Below, piece by piece: positions 44,481 through 53,661 of a stretch of 64,000 nucleotides of DNA. How positions within the stretch are numbered: the stretch's first letter is position 1; the number at the start of each line of letters is the position of its first letter. Location: the NCBI RefSeq assembly GCF_012910715.1, contig NZ_JABBHF010000002.1, positions 191,001 to 255,000 on the forward strand. The letters are read 5' to 3'. The notes under the pieces are model-generated. The model saw only the letters and a program-made list of their open reading frames with translations. It ran no database searches and was not told the DNA's origin. The translations under genes were made by a program, and so were the position numbers. Source of the DNA: Flavivirga algicola (lineage in GTDB: Bacteria; Bacteroidota; Bacteroidia; Flavobacteriales; Flavobacteriaceae).

Positions 44481-44976
44481 AATTATGTGTTTTAGTTAAT
44501 TTTTCTCTTATTGTTTTTCTTGCTCTCGATAAGTTTACACGTACTGCCGTATTGTTCATCTCTAACATTTTTGCAATCTCATCAAAATCATATTCTTCTA
44601 TATCTCTCAGTTGAATGATCATTTTTTGTTGTTCGGGCAATTCTTCAATAATTTTTGAAACCCAATCGACACTATCGTTTAATTCAACTTGTTTTTGTAA
44701 CGATGTATTCCCGTCTTCATAATTACTATGTACAATTTTTAGATTTTGAGCTTGTTTAGATTTTAATTTATCAAAACAAAAATTCTTGGTCATTGTCATA
44801 GAAAAAGCCTCTACATTTTTATATTCCTGCATCTTCTTTTTATTATTCCATAATTTTAGTAATACCTCTTGAGTAGCATCCTCGGCTTCCTCTGTCGATA
44901 CCAGTAATCGTTTTGCTAAACGAAAGACCTTATCTTTAAAAGGCATTACAATATTTAAAAACTCTCCTTGAGTCAT
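44467..44976 (-). CDS. ECF RNA polymerase sigma factor
   Basis: A 169-residue sigma factor with region 2 ([35 protein letters not shown]) and region 4 ([20 protein letters not shown], with helix-turn-helix [20 protein letters not shown]). It is of normal ECF length. It heads a minus-strand set with its membrane partner and two DUF4252 proteins, a grouping common in Flavobacteriia. It probably directs transcription of this set in response to an envelope signal; the signal is unknown. Confidence 0.92.
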   Translation of the reverse strand: MTQGEFLNIVMPFKDKVFRLAKRLLVSTEEAEDATQEVLLKLWNNKKKMQEYKNVEAFSMTMTKNFCFDKLKSKQAQNLKIVHSNYEDGNTSLQKQVELNDSVDWVSKIIEELPEQQKMIIQLRDIEEYDFDEIAKMLEMNNTAVRVNLSRARKTIREKLTKTHNYGVK

Positions 44977-45118
44977 TGATGGTTTGGTTTAGTTAATTAA
45001 GCTTATTATTGCTATTTGATATTACGACGACCTACTATCTATTTTGTTACAAATTATTTTTAATTATATAATAATGTAAGTAATTTTAGGGTTTTAAGGA
45101 CTAAACGTTTATAAAAAA

Positions 45119-46555
45119 ATGGCTATGAAATATTTTAAGACCCTAATTCTATTACTTACGCTTAGCTTTTTAACAAGTTGTTTTGAAGATGGTGATGATA
45201 TTCCCGTTTCTACAAGAAGCATAAACGATTTTGTTTGGAAAGGCATGAACACTTTTTATCTTTATAAAGATAATGTTCCCAATCTTGCTAATAATAGGTT
45301 TTCCAGTGATCAAAATTATTTTAACTATTTAAATGACTTTTCCAGACCAGAAGATTTATTTGAAAGTTTAATATATGAAAGAGAAACTGTAGACAGGTTT
45401 AGTTGGATTGTTGATGATTATTTTGAATTAGAACGTCAATTCCAAGGAATTTCTGGCACTAATGGTATGGAGTTCGGTTTTTTTGCTTCACCTAATAGTG
45501 ATATAGAAGGTTTTTGTGTTATTCGTTTAGTTTTACCTAATAGTCCAGCTGAAGATAATAACCTAAAACGTGGTGATATTTTTTACGGTATTGATGGTAT
45601 GAGACTTACCAATAATAATATAAACACATTACTAAGTCAAGAAACCTATACTTTAAATCTAGGTTTTTATAATGACAAAGGAACACCAGAAACTACTGAT
45701 GATTCTATAGATCCACTTGATAAAAATATAACTATAAGTAAAGTTCAATATACTGAAAATCCAATCTTTATAACAGATATAATAAATATAGGTGGGGAAA
45801 ATGTTGGCTATTTAATGTATAATGGCTTTATACTTGGTTCTGAAAATGAATTAAATAGTGTCTTTGCTGATTTTAAATCTAATAATATACAACATTTAGT
45901 TTTGGATTTGAGATATAACCCTGGAGGCTCTGTATCTACGACTACTTTTTTAGCAAGTATGATCACAGGTCAATATAATGGGGAAGTTTTTAAAAAGCTT
46001 ATTTACAATAATGATTTACAGTCTAGTAATACCCTTTATAATTTCACTAATATATTAGCTAATGGAGCTACAATTAATAGCTTAGGCCTTGAAAAACTAT
46101 ATGTTTTAACCTCTAAAAGATCTGCTTCTGCAAGCGAAGGTTTAATAAATGGATTAAATCCTTACATCGATGTTATACAAATAGGAACTAATACTACAGG
46201 TAAAACACAGGCATCAGTAACCATTTATGATTCTCCCAATTTTCAAAGGCAAGGTCTAAACCCTAATCATACCTACGCTATGCAACCTCTAATATCTACT
46301 GGTGTAAACAAAAATGACATACAAGTACCTGGAACTGGCCTAATCCCTTCTATTGGGTTTGAATATGAGGAAAGACCTCTTAATTATGGCACTTTAGGCG
46401 ACGTTAATGAACCTTTATTAGCTCTAGCTTTAGCTGACATAGAAAGTTCTACTACTAGATCGGAAAGTATAAAATCTAAATCTGGTATTTCATTTAAACT
46501 TATAAAAGATAGCCATGATTTTAACCCTCATGAAGGAGGTATGCGTATTGATTAA
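45119..46555 (+). CDS. S41-family peptidase lipoprotein with PDZ domain
   Basis: A 478-residue lipoprotein (lipobox LTSCFE; start at 45119 or 45125). An N-terminal helical domain and a PDZ-like domain (VIRLVLPNSPAEDNNLKRGD) precede the tail-protease domain with the Ser in TSKRSASASEGLIN, DLRYNPGGSVSTTTFLASMI, and the Lys near NTTGKTQASV. Catalytic Ser/Lys positions look intact. Such carboxyl-terminal proteases process or degrade periplasmic proteins. It is next to the broken secreted-protein gene on the same strand. Confidence 0.9.
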   Translation: MAMKYFKTLILLLTLSFLTSCFEDGDDIPVSTRSINDFVWKGMNTFYLYKDNVPNLANNRFSSDQNYFNYLNDFSRPEDLFESLIYERETVDRFSWIVDDYFELERQFQGISGTNGMEFGFFASPNSDIEGFCVIRLVLPNSPAEDNNLKRGDIFYGIDGMRLTNNNINTLLSQETYTLNLGFYNDKGTPETTDDSIDPLDKNITISKVQYTENPIFITDIINIGGENVGYLMYNGFILGSENELNSVFADFKSNNIQHLVLDLRYNPGGSVSTTTFLASMITGQYNGEVFKKLIYNNDLQSSNTLYNFTNILANGATINSLGLEKLYVLTSKRSASASEGLINGLNPYIDVIQIGTNTTGKTQASVTIYDSPNFQRQGLNPNHTYAMQPLISTGVNKNDIQVPGTGLIPSIGFEYEERPLNYGTLGDVNEPLLALALADIESSTTRSESIKSKSGISFKLIKDSHDFNPHEGGMRID

Positions 46556-46673
46556 AGCTCTTCGATAAAATTAATCATTTCAATAAATTAAAATATAAGT
46601 TTTTTTATGCGTGGTTTGTAGGATTAAGTATATTTACTATAATTAAATCTACATTAAATTTAAACCTAAAATC

Positions 46674-48120
46674 ATGAAAAAAACTTTACTTATTTGTATT
46701 CTAATTACTTCTCAATTATCAATTGCTCAACTTGGATCTAACGCTCCAATTATATGATGCAGCAGATTTTGAATCTACTCTAAAATACATATATACTTCT
46801 AAACAAGGCTCTGGAAACTGTCTTTCCTATATAAATGCACAGGTATCTTTCGCATCACCTATTCCAGAAAACCATTCAGGTTCTGTTACATCGTTTGGCT
46901 ATTACAAATATGAACTCAAATTCTATGTTTATGGTATTGATAATAATGGCAATGAAACTTTAGTTAAAACCAGAGCCAGGTATCGTAACGATTATGATGG
47001 ATACCCTAATACATCAACGAGTGAGTACCTATATTATTTATATGATAGGAATGAGACTCCCTTTTTTGTTGGTGATCTTTCCTATGAATCATACTATGCA
47101 AAAATTAGAATTACCAAAATAATCACAAACAATGATCCTGGTTTACTTTTATTTTTTCCTGAATCTCATTGGGAACAGAAGGATAAATACCCTCAACCTA
47201 TATGTGGCGACAATGTAGCCTGCGCTACTAACTTTGCGAGAGGCCTTACAATCCCTAGTTGTGTTGGTGCTGATGAGAATAATGACACAGATGGAGACAA
47301 TATTCCAAATGACTCTGACAACTGCCCAAACAATCCTAATACAGATCAATTAGATACTGATGGTGATGGAATAGGAGACGTTTGTGACCCCTCTGATAAT
47401 AATGCAAAACCAAATCTTACACTTTCTAAATTGACCATCACAGTAGACTCAAAAACTTATAACGTTTTTGGAAATACTAATAATGTTCCTGAATTTAAAT
47501 ATGGAGAAAACCATACATTTAATATAACTATTAAAAATGATGATGATGGTTATTCAGCATCTTCAAAATATAAATTATTAGTTTCTGAAGAAAATAAATA
47601 CCCAAACATTGGCAATAAACCTGTTTATGAATACAGAACTATAAATGGCTGTAGTATTGAAGGTAATTCTGAAAAAACAACTGTTTTCTCTGAAAATATT
47701 TATGATAATATTTCTACATTAAATTTAGAAAACGATAAAACTTATTACATGTTTATTGATATTGATCCAAATAACAATGTCGATGAATCTAATGAAAACG
47801 CAAATGACAATATTAAGATCATTTAGTTTAAATATAAAAAAACAGTTACAGGTAAAATATCTTTAAAATTAAATGAGAATGGAGCTACTGTAGATATCGA
47901 TTATGATTATTCTTCAAATACTAATGATATTAAAATTCAAAACATTCATTATAATCATTTAAAATACATTAAAACTATTCATGAGCAAAACCCTATAATT
48001 AATATATCTCATATGTACAATGGTATATATGCCATATATGTAAATGATGTATATGTAAAAAAAATGGGGCTAATCACTGGAAAGATATATCCAGGAGGCG
48101 GAGGAGTAGATGATTTTTAA
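46674..48120 (+). pseudogene. Broken gene for a secreted calcium-binding-type protein (TSP3 repeats, possible secretion tail)
   Basis: ATG 46674 starts a signal peptide (KKTLLICILITSQLSIAQ) that stops at TGA after 27 codons. The coding sense continues in the next frame from about 46723, showing a one-base shift near 46755. That frame runs to TAG 47824-47826 and contains a thrombospondin type 3 calcium repeat (DTDGDNIPNDSDNCPNNPNT, DTDGDGIGDVCD) and a CARDB-like domain (KPNLTLSKLTITVDSKTYNV). The same frame stays open for 97 codons after the TAG, reading like a C-terminal sorting domain (GIYAIYVNDVYVKKMG), to TAA 48118. So at least two lesions exist in one former gene of about 480 codons. Confidence 0.75.
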
Positions 48121-48139
48121 TAATAGTATTATATCTAAA

Positions 48140-48180
48140 AAAAGTGCCCTTAATAAAAATCATTATTAGAGGGCACTTTT
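48140..48180 (+). terminator. Terminator after the broken secreted-protein gene
   Basis: AAAAGTGCCCT and AGGGCACTTTT form a perfect 11-bp stem; an inner TAATAA/TTATTA pair extends it. It lies 19 bases after TAA 48118-48120, supporting the view that the original gene ended there and not at the TAG at 47824. Confidence 0.85.
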
Positions 48181-48215
48181 ATATTTATAATTTATCTTAG
48201 TCGATATATAATTAT

Positions 48216-48938
48216 ATGCAAAAAATCAAAACCTATTTCAATTGGAGTACCGGAAAAGACTCTGCACTGGCACTTTATCATTTATTAAAAGATGATCGCT
48301 ATACGATTGACGAGCTTATTACCACTGTTAATAGTCATTACAATCGGGTCTCTATGCATGGCCTTAGAAAAGAATTATTACTAGAGCAGACAAAAGCCTT
48401 AAATATAAAATCGAGTCTTATTGAATTGCCTGAAATGCCTAGTATGGACATTTATGAGCAAAAAATGACAGAAACAATTACTCGGCTAAAAGAAGATGGA
48501 TTTACGCATAGTGCTTTTGGAGATATTTTTCTTGAAGATTTAAAGGCTTATCGTGAAAATCAACTAGCTAAAGTAGGTTTAAAAGCGGTATTTCCTATTT
48601 GGAAACACGACACGAAAGAACTCATCCACGAATTTTTAGATTTGGGTTTTAAAACGATTATTGTATGTGCCAATTCTAAATATTTTAACGAAGATTTTGT
48701 TGGTACCGTTATAGACAAACACTTTATTGACAACTTACCTCAGGGTGTAGACCCATGTGGCGAAAATGGCGAGTTTCATACCTTTTGTTTTGATGGTCCT
48801 ATCTTTAATAAACCTGTATCGTTTACCATAGGCGAAAAAGTATATCGAGAATATAACACACCTCAAACAGATGATTCTATTTGTAAAGCTGACAAATACG
48901 GTGTCTGGTATTGTGATTTAATCGAAAAAAACTCCTGA
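48216..48938 (+). CDS. Dph6-like ATP pyrophosphatase (paralog 1)
   Basis: A 240-residue cytosolic protein of the N-type ATP pyrophosphatase superfamily. The PP-loop is FNWSTGKDSALALYHLL near the N-terminus. The family block GDIFLEDLKAYRENQLAKVG and the end DPCGENGEFHTFCFDG match diphthine-ammonia ligase relatives. Bacteria have no diphthamide, so the substrate differs. It differs clearly from the second copy at 54375. It stands convergent with btuB and within the B12 locus, so a role in cobamide metabolism is plausible but unproven. Confidence 0.85.
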   Translation: MQKIKTYFNWSTGKDSALALYHLLKDDRYTIDELITTVNSHYNRVSMHGLRKELLLEQTKALNIKSSLIELPEMPSMDIYEQKMTETITRLKEDGFTHSAFGDIFLEDLKAYRENQLAKVGLKAVFPIWKHDTKELIHEFLDLGFKTIIVCANSKYFNEDFVGTVIDKHFIDNLPQGVDPCGENGEFHTFCFDGPIFNKPVSFTIGEKVYREYNTPQTDDSICKADKYGVWYCDLIEKNS

Positions 48939-48977
48939 AAACAAAATACCATAAGGAACCAAAAATATTTATATAAA

Positions 48978-49000
48978 AAATGCCGCTAAAAGCGGCATTT
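48978..49000 (-). terminator. btuB terminator (may serve both strands)
   Basis: AAATGCCGCT and AGCGGCATTT form a 10-bp stem with a 3-base loop. On the minus strand a T run follows, 33 bases after the btuB stop. Confidence 0.8.
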
Positions 49001-49032
49001 AATAAAGTAGCTAAGAGGTAGATTACCGACTC

Positions 49033-50895
49033 TTATAGAGTCAATTGAAAACCTAATCTAACGTTTCTTCCTTTTGATACATACCCTGGAACATCCTGGT
49101 AATCTTCATTTAAAATATTATCAATGCCTCCGAAAAGTTTTATTTTATTTTTTAAAGTATTATGACTAACATATAAGTTAAACAAACTAAAGCTCTCTAA
49201 CAACGGCACAAAGCTATTTTCAAACCTATCATGTGTGTATTGATATGACAAAGATGCAAAAGTTGTTTTAGAAAAATCGTATCCCAATTGTAAATTCCCT
49301 TTATGCTTAGGTATTCTTCGTGCTAAACTTTCTTTATACTCTGTAAATGCATAGTTCGCTGTAAGAGATAATTTTTCTAGTGGTGTAGCCTTAACTTCAA
49401 CCTCAATACCTCTTACATTCAATTTATCGGTTGCATTTAAATAGCCCCCGTTTACCCACAATACCGTGTTTTTTTCTTCTCTGTTAAAGAAAAGTCCTGT
49501 AATTCTAAAATTGTTGTTCAATTTAAACTCTGCACCAGCTTCTAACGTCCTATTTTCCTCGGGCTCTAAATCTGGATTAGGTCCAAATGAACCAAATAAC
49601 TGTGGTAATGAAGGCGCAATAAAAGAGGTACTGAAGGATCCAAAAACCTTTGTATAACCATCTACATTGGATTTTATTGTAAATGATGGATTTAAATTAT
49701 ATATAAAATGAGAACCATATTCACTATGATTATTTAATCTTCCTCCCGCATTAATATTCAATCCAAAATCCGATACATAAACAAAATTAGCGTAGGGATC
49801 TACATTTGTAAATGTTTCTTCTTTAGAAAAATAAGCTTTATTTTCTATAACATTCAACCCAACAATAGTGTAAAACATTTTATCAAATACATATTTGTTG
49901 TAAGCGTCTACGATGTAATTCTTTGATTTTAGTGTTGAGGGAAAATCAGAAATAAATTCTCTGTCATATTCACTAAAAGCAGCATTTATATTAACACTTC
50001 CGTTTCGATACTTATATTTTGAAGCGAGCCCTACCCTAGCCTGTTCATTATTGAATTCATCAGAAGTATCTACTAAATTGAAATTTGAATCGTACCCATC
50101 GATGTCAGAATTCGTATCGGTAAAATTTCCATACACATTTAAAGAAAAAGCTTTGCTAAACGTATATCCTAAGTTAACATCAACGCTGTATTTTGAATAC
50201 ACATCTTTTTCATTAGTATCACTAATAGCGGCAGAAATACCATCGGAAAATTGATTACTAAATGCCGTGCGGTACGTAAACTTATTCAAAGTTCCGCTAA
50301 CAGCAACACTATTATTAAAATCGGCTATATTATAATTTTGATCCGACTCAGACTGGTTTGTGCCAAAACTTGATGTAAAAACGGCTCTTACTTTTTTAGT
50401 TTCGGCCTTTTTAGTTGTAATATTGATAACTGCAGATGCCGCACCACTTCCATATAAAGTACTTGCAGCTCCTTTAATTATTTCAATTGACTCTATCTGA
50501 TTTAAGTTTAAAAGTCTAAAATCATATTCACCACTAAGCTGTGATGGATCCCCCACTTGTATACCATCTATTAAAACTAACACTTGACGATTACGTCCAC
50601 CACGGGCATAAACCCCTAAGTTTTGTCCTGCATTACTTCTACTACCATTTATTTCAATACCAGACTGTGCATTGATCAATTCTGAAACCGTTCTTCCTTG
50701 ATTTCTTTCAATATCAATTTTTGATATTTTGATGACTGACTTCCCCGAGTTTTCACGCTTTAATTTAAATCGTGAATCTGTAATAACAACTTCTTCCAGT
50801 TGTTCTACATTTGTTGAATCGATTTGCTGTTGTGCAAACCCAGACATAGATATACCAAAGCACAGTATACCAAAAACATTTAATTTTTTGTTCAT
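49033..50895 (-). CDS. btuB: TonB-dependent vitamin B12 receptor BtuB
   Basis: A 620-residue outer membrane receptor with a signal ending SGFAQ. A TonB-box-like segment (EQLEEVVITDSRFKLKRENS) is followed by the plug (GQNLGVYARGGRNRQVLVLI, IESIEIIKGAASTLYGSGAA) and a barrel ending in NVRLGFQLTL. Unlike the receptor at 12544 there is no N-terminal beta-sandwich extension, and the length is that of BtuB. The cobalamin riboswitch just upstream on the same strand, and cob/btu genes beside it, identify the substrate as a corrinoid. Confidence 0.93.
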   Translation of the reverse strand: MNKKLNVFGILCFGISMSGFAQQQIDSTNVEQLEEVVITDSRFKLKRENSGKSVIKISKIDIERNQGRTVSELINAQSGIEINGSRSNAGQNLGVYARGGRNRQVLVLIDGIQVGDPSQLSGEYDFRLLNLNQIESIEIIKGAASTLYGSGAASAVINITTKKAETKKVRAVFTSSFGTNQSESDQNYNIADFNNSVAVSGTLNKFTYRTAFSNQFSDGISAAISDTNEKDVYSKYSVDVNLGYTFSKAFSLNVYGNFTDTNSDIDGYDSNFNLVDTSDEFNNEQARVGLASKYKYRNGSVNINAAFSEYDREFISDFPSTLKSKNYIVDAYNKYVFDKMFYTIVGLNVIENKAYFSKEETFTNVDPYANFVYVSDFGLNINAGGRLNNHSEYGSHFIYNLNPSFTIKSNVDGYTKVFGSFSTSFIAPSLPQLFGSFGPNPDLEPEENRTLEAGAEFKLNNNFRITGLFFNREEKNTVLWVNGGYLNATDKLNVRGIEVEVKATPLEKLSLTANYAFTEYKESLARRIPKHKGNLQLGYDFSKTTFASLSYQYTHDRFENSFVPLLESFSLFNLYVSHNTLKNKIKLFGGIDNILNEDYQDVPGYVSKGRNVRLGFQLTL

Positions 50896-50938
50896 TTTAA
50901 TGATTAATTAATCGAGAGTCGTATGGATGATCATACGC

Positions 50939-50959
50939 AAACTTTTATCCCGAAAGTTT
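50939..50959 (-). promoter_or_regulatory. Hairpin between riboswitch and btuB start (expression platform candidate)
   Basis: On the minus strand AAACTTT-N7-AAAGTTT forms a 7-bp stem between the B12 box and the btuB ATG at 50895. It has no T run, so control of translation start seems more likely than termination. Confidence 0.4.
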
Positions 50960-50976
50960 AACTTATTTGTTTGAAT

Positions 50977-51230
50977 TTGGCAGGTCTCCTGACTTATTTT
51001 ATGTTATTTCACCTTCCCAGCACAAAGCCAGTGGTATTGTAGTTAATAACATCCTCCAAGGAGGTGCTGAATCGATTCAGCATAAACTTACAGTTGCGGG
51101 AACAGTTCAAGAATGAAGAAAAATAATCTTTGATCTTTGATGAAAGAATTCTCAGTTCCTTAATCGTTAATCTAAAATCATCAATCTTTTCACTTGATTC
51201 CCTTTTAATCCGTTCAACTAAAAATTGAAC
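50977..51230 (-). ncRNA. Cobalamin riboswitch controlling btuB, with an extra hairpin
   Basis: On the minus strand the conserved parts occur in order: AAAAGGGAATCAAGTGAAAA (51191-51207 region), CTGTTCCCGCAACTGTAA (about 51090-51107), the CCACTG...GCTGGGAAGG arm (about 51012-51040) and the B12 box AGTCAGGAGACCTGCC (50979-50994). About 75 bases between the first and second parts are extra. They contain a TTGATGA/TCATCAA stem (51137-51143 with 51178-51184). The 5' hairpin GTTCAA-N7-TTGAAC closes the element at 51230. It should lower btuB expression when adenosylcobalamin or related cobamide is present. Confidence 0.92.
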
Positions 51231-51346
51231 GAAACCAAAATTCGCTGCAAATATACTAATCAATTTTAGAATTAGAATCCTCTTTTTAGGCTTTATTCAT
51301 ATAAAATATTTAATCTTTGCATAAGTATTAAAACAATTCTCTAGGC

Positions 51347-51850
51347 ATGATTTTTTATATAACAGGCGGTGAACGCTCAGGAAAAAGCAGCTACGCACAA
51401 AATCTGGCTCTGTCGCTTTCAAACACCCCTAAATACATTGCAACCTCACGTGTTTGGGGAGATGACCACAGAAAACGAATCGATAGACATATCGCGGATA
51501 GAGATGAACGATGGACTTCCATTGAAGAAGAAAAAGTACTTTCAAGAATGATAAACCCAAAAGATGTCGTGGTTATTGATTGTGTCACACTTTGGCTTAC
51601 AAATTTTTACGTTGATACCAAAAATGACATTGAAAAAAGCTTAGAATTGGCTAAAATCGAGTTTGACAAGTTGATCAATATCGATGCAACGATCATTATT
51701 ATTTCCAACGAAATTGGTATGGGAGTACACGCCCAGACTGAAATAGGCAGAAAATTCACAGAACTTCAAGGTTGGATGAATCAACATATTGCTAAACATG
51801 CCAACAAAGCGACATTAATGGTATCGGGCATACCTGTAAAATTGAAATAA
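51347..51850 (+). CDS. cobU: Adenosylcobinamide kinase / guanylyltransferase
   Basis: Phosphorylates adenosylcobinamide and then transfers GMP to it, giving adenosylcobinamide-GDP. The 167-residue protein has the P-loop GGERSGKSSYAQ at 7-18, the RHIADRDERWTSIEE block with the guanylylated His, VVIDCVTLWLTNF, and the end TEIGRKFTELQGWMNQHIAK. It heads the operon cobU-cobT-cobS-cobC, with its stop directly before the cobT ATG. It is divergent from btuB; the riboswitch is on the other strand and no second one precedes cobU. Confidence 0.95.
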   Translation: MIFYITGGERSGKSSYAQNLALSLSNTPKYIATSRVWGDDHRKRIDRHIADRDERWTSIEEEKVLSRMINPKDVVVIDCVTLWLTNFYVDTKNDIEKSLELAKIEFDKLINIDATIIIISNEIGMGVHAQTEIGRKFTELQGWMNQHIAKHANKATLMVSGIPVKLK

Positions 51851-52894
51851 ATGACCTATCGTATAGAATCTATTATTAATCCCGAACTAGAGGTTAAACT
51901 TCAGCAAAAAATAAACTTAAAGACTAAACCTATAGGCGCCTTGGGTGAACTTGAACGGATCGCTTTTAAGATTGGATGCATTCAACAAACCGAAAACCCT
52001 AAAGTAGAAAATCCCGCCATTGTTGTATTTGCAGGCGATCATGGTATCGCTGCCAAAGGCGAAGTAAATCCTTTTCCACAGGAAGTAACCTCGCAAATGG
52101 TTTATAATTTTGTAAATGGTGGTGCTGCAATTAATATTTTCAGCAATACAAATGGCCTAAATTTAAAAATAGTTGACGCTGGAGTAAATTATAAATTCCC
52201 AGAAGTATTTGATATTATTAATGCAAAGATTGATTTTGGCACTAAAAACTATCAGGAAGAACCCGCCATGACATTGGAACAATGCGAAAAAGCATTTTTT
52301 AAAGGGGGCGACATTATTTCTACACTTAAAGATGGGGGGACAAATACTATCGGTTTCGGAGAAATGGGGATTAGTAATACCTCGTCTGCTGCATTGCTTA
52401 TGGCTTATTTTACGAAAATACCAATTTCGGATTGTGTAGGTGCTGGTACAGGTCTAAATAATGAGGGAATTTCCAAAAAACAACAGATCTTGTCTGAAGT
52501 TTATAAAAAATACGATCCAAAAAATCCATTAGAAGCCATGTCTGTTTTTGGCGGTTTTGAAATAGCAATGCTCTGCGGTGCTATTTTAAAGGCTGCAGAA
52601 CTAAAAATGACGATAGTGATTGACGGATTTATAGTAACTGCTGCTCTATTAGCTGCACAGGCCATAAACAAAAATGTTTTGGAGTATTGCATATTTGCAC
52701 ATAATTCAAATGAAAAAGGACACATAAAAATGCTAAACTTTTTAAATGCAAAACCCTTATTGTCTTTAGGTTTAAGACTCGGAGAAGGTACGGGTGCGGC
52801 ATTAGCGATACCTTTGGTTCAAGTTTCAGTCAATTTTTTAAATGACATGGCAAGTTTTGATGCTGCTGGAGTAAGTGGTGAAACTAAGGACTAA
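51851..52894 (+). CDS. cobT: Nicotinate-nucleotide-dimethylbenzimidazole phosphoribosyltransferase
   Basis: Activates the lower-ligand base of cobamides by making alpha-ribazole phosphate. The 347-residue protein shows AGDHGIAAKGEVNPFPQEVT, FGEMGISNTSSAALL, VGAGTGLNNEGISKKQ, and the catalytic Glu in LRLGEGTGAALAIPLVQ. All family blocks are present and the length is normal. It begins directly after the cobU stop and is five bases before cobS, so it is translated from the same message. Confidence 0.96.
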   Translation: MTYRIESIINPELEVKLQQKINLKTKPIGALGELERIAFKIGCIQQTENPKVENPAIVVFAGDHGIAAKGEVNPFPQEVTSQMVYNFVNGGAAINIFSNTNGLNLKIVDAGVNYKFPEVFDIINAKIDFGTKNYQEEPAMTLEQCEKAFFKGGDIISTLKDGGTNTIGFGEMGISNTSSAALLMAYFTKIPISDCVGAGTGLNNEGISKKQQILSEVYKKYDPKNPLEAMSVFGGFEIAMLCGAILKAAELKMTIVIDGFIVTAALLAAQAINKNVLEYCIFAHNSNEKGHIKMLNFLNAKPLLSLGLRLGEGTGAALAIPLVQVSVNFLNDMASFDAAGVSGETKD

Positions 52895-52899
52895 TAAAT

Positions 52900-53661
52900 A
52901 TGAAAAAAGAGCTTCAAGTATTTTTAACGGCTATTATGTTTTTCACAAGAATTCCTTGTCCAAAATGGGTAGACCATAATCCTGAATATCTTTCAAAAAG
53001 TGCCAAATATTTTTCGTTAGTAGGCATTATTGTAGGCTGTATTGGAGCTTTGGTATTTTATGGTTTTTCGCTTGTTTTTTCTACTGAAATAGCACTTTTA
53101 CTAAGCATGGTTACTACTATTTATATTACAGGAGCGTTCCATGAAGACGGTTTTGCAGATGTTTGTGATGGATTTGGAGGTGGATGGTCTAAAGAAAAAA
53201 TTCTTCTCATTATGAAGGATTCCCGTTTAGGCACCTATGGTGTATCTGGGTTAATTTTGATTTTGGCCATAAAGTTTTCAGCTTTAAGAGAGGTTCCCTT
53301 TCAATTTATTCCAATCACGATTATTTCCGGACATAGTCTAAGTAGATTTATAGCAACGACATTAATTTACACACACCCTTATGTTCGAGATACTGAAGAC
53401 AGCAAAGCTAAACCTGCTGCAAAAAGTATAACTATAAACATGCTTCTTATTAGTGCTGTTTTTGGCATAGTACCCCTATTCTTTTTTTATAAACCTCTAA
53501 TTTTCTTGACCATTATTCCATGCTATTTAACTAAAGTCTATCTGGGTACTAAATTTAAGAAATGGTTGGGAGGACAAACAGGAGATTGTGCTGGAGCTGT
53601 TCAACAACTAAGTGAGGTTGTATTCTACCTAAGTGTTATAGCTTTATGGAAATTTATATAA
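52900..53661 (+). CDS. cobS: Adenosylcobinamide-GDP ribazoletransferase (cobalamin synthase)
   Basis: Inner membrane enzyme that joins adenosylcobinamide-GDP with alpha-ribazole. The 253-residue protein has the conserved block GAFHEDGFADVCDGFGGGWS and the following DSRLGTYGVSGLIL, with five or six membrane segments. The late motif GGQTGDCAGAVQQLSEV is the usual end. It overlaps the start of cobC by 16 bases, suggesting coupled translation. Together with CobU and CobT it completes the nucleotide loop. Confidence 0.95.
   Translation: MKKELQVFLTAIMFFTRIPCPKWVDHNPEYLSKSAKYFSLVGIIVGCIGALVFYGFSLVFSTEIALLLSMVTTIYITGAFHEDGFADVCDGFGGGWSKEKILLIMKDSRLGTYGVSGLILILAIKFSALREVPFQFIPITIISGHSLSRFIATTLIYTHPYVRDTEDSKAKPAAKSITINMLLISAVFGIVPLFFFYKPLIFLTIIPCYLTKVYLGTKFKKWLGGQTGDCAGAVQQLSEVVFYLSVIALWKFI

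Noticed and set aside
46723-47826. Functional gene starting at TTG 46723
   Set aside because: It would lack the signal peptide that is present just upstream in another frame, and would stop at a TAG after which coding sense continues. A broken gene is the better reading.
47824-47826. Programmed readthrough (pyrrolysine or suppressor) at TAG
   Set aside because: No supporting system is visible, and a second lesion (frameshift) in the same gene makes ordinary decay more likely.
51009-51263. Open frame of 84 codons on the minus strand
   Set aside because: It runs through the cobalamin riboswitch; the conserved RNA elements explain the sequence and the peptide has no protein character.
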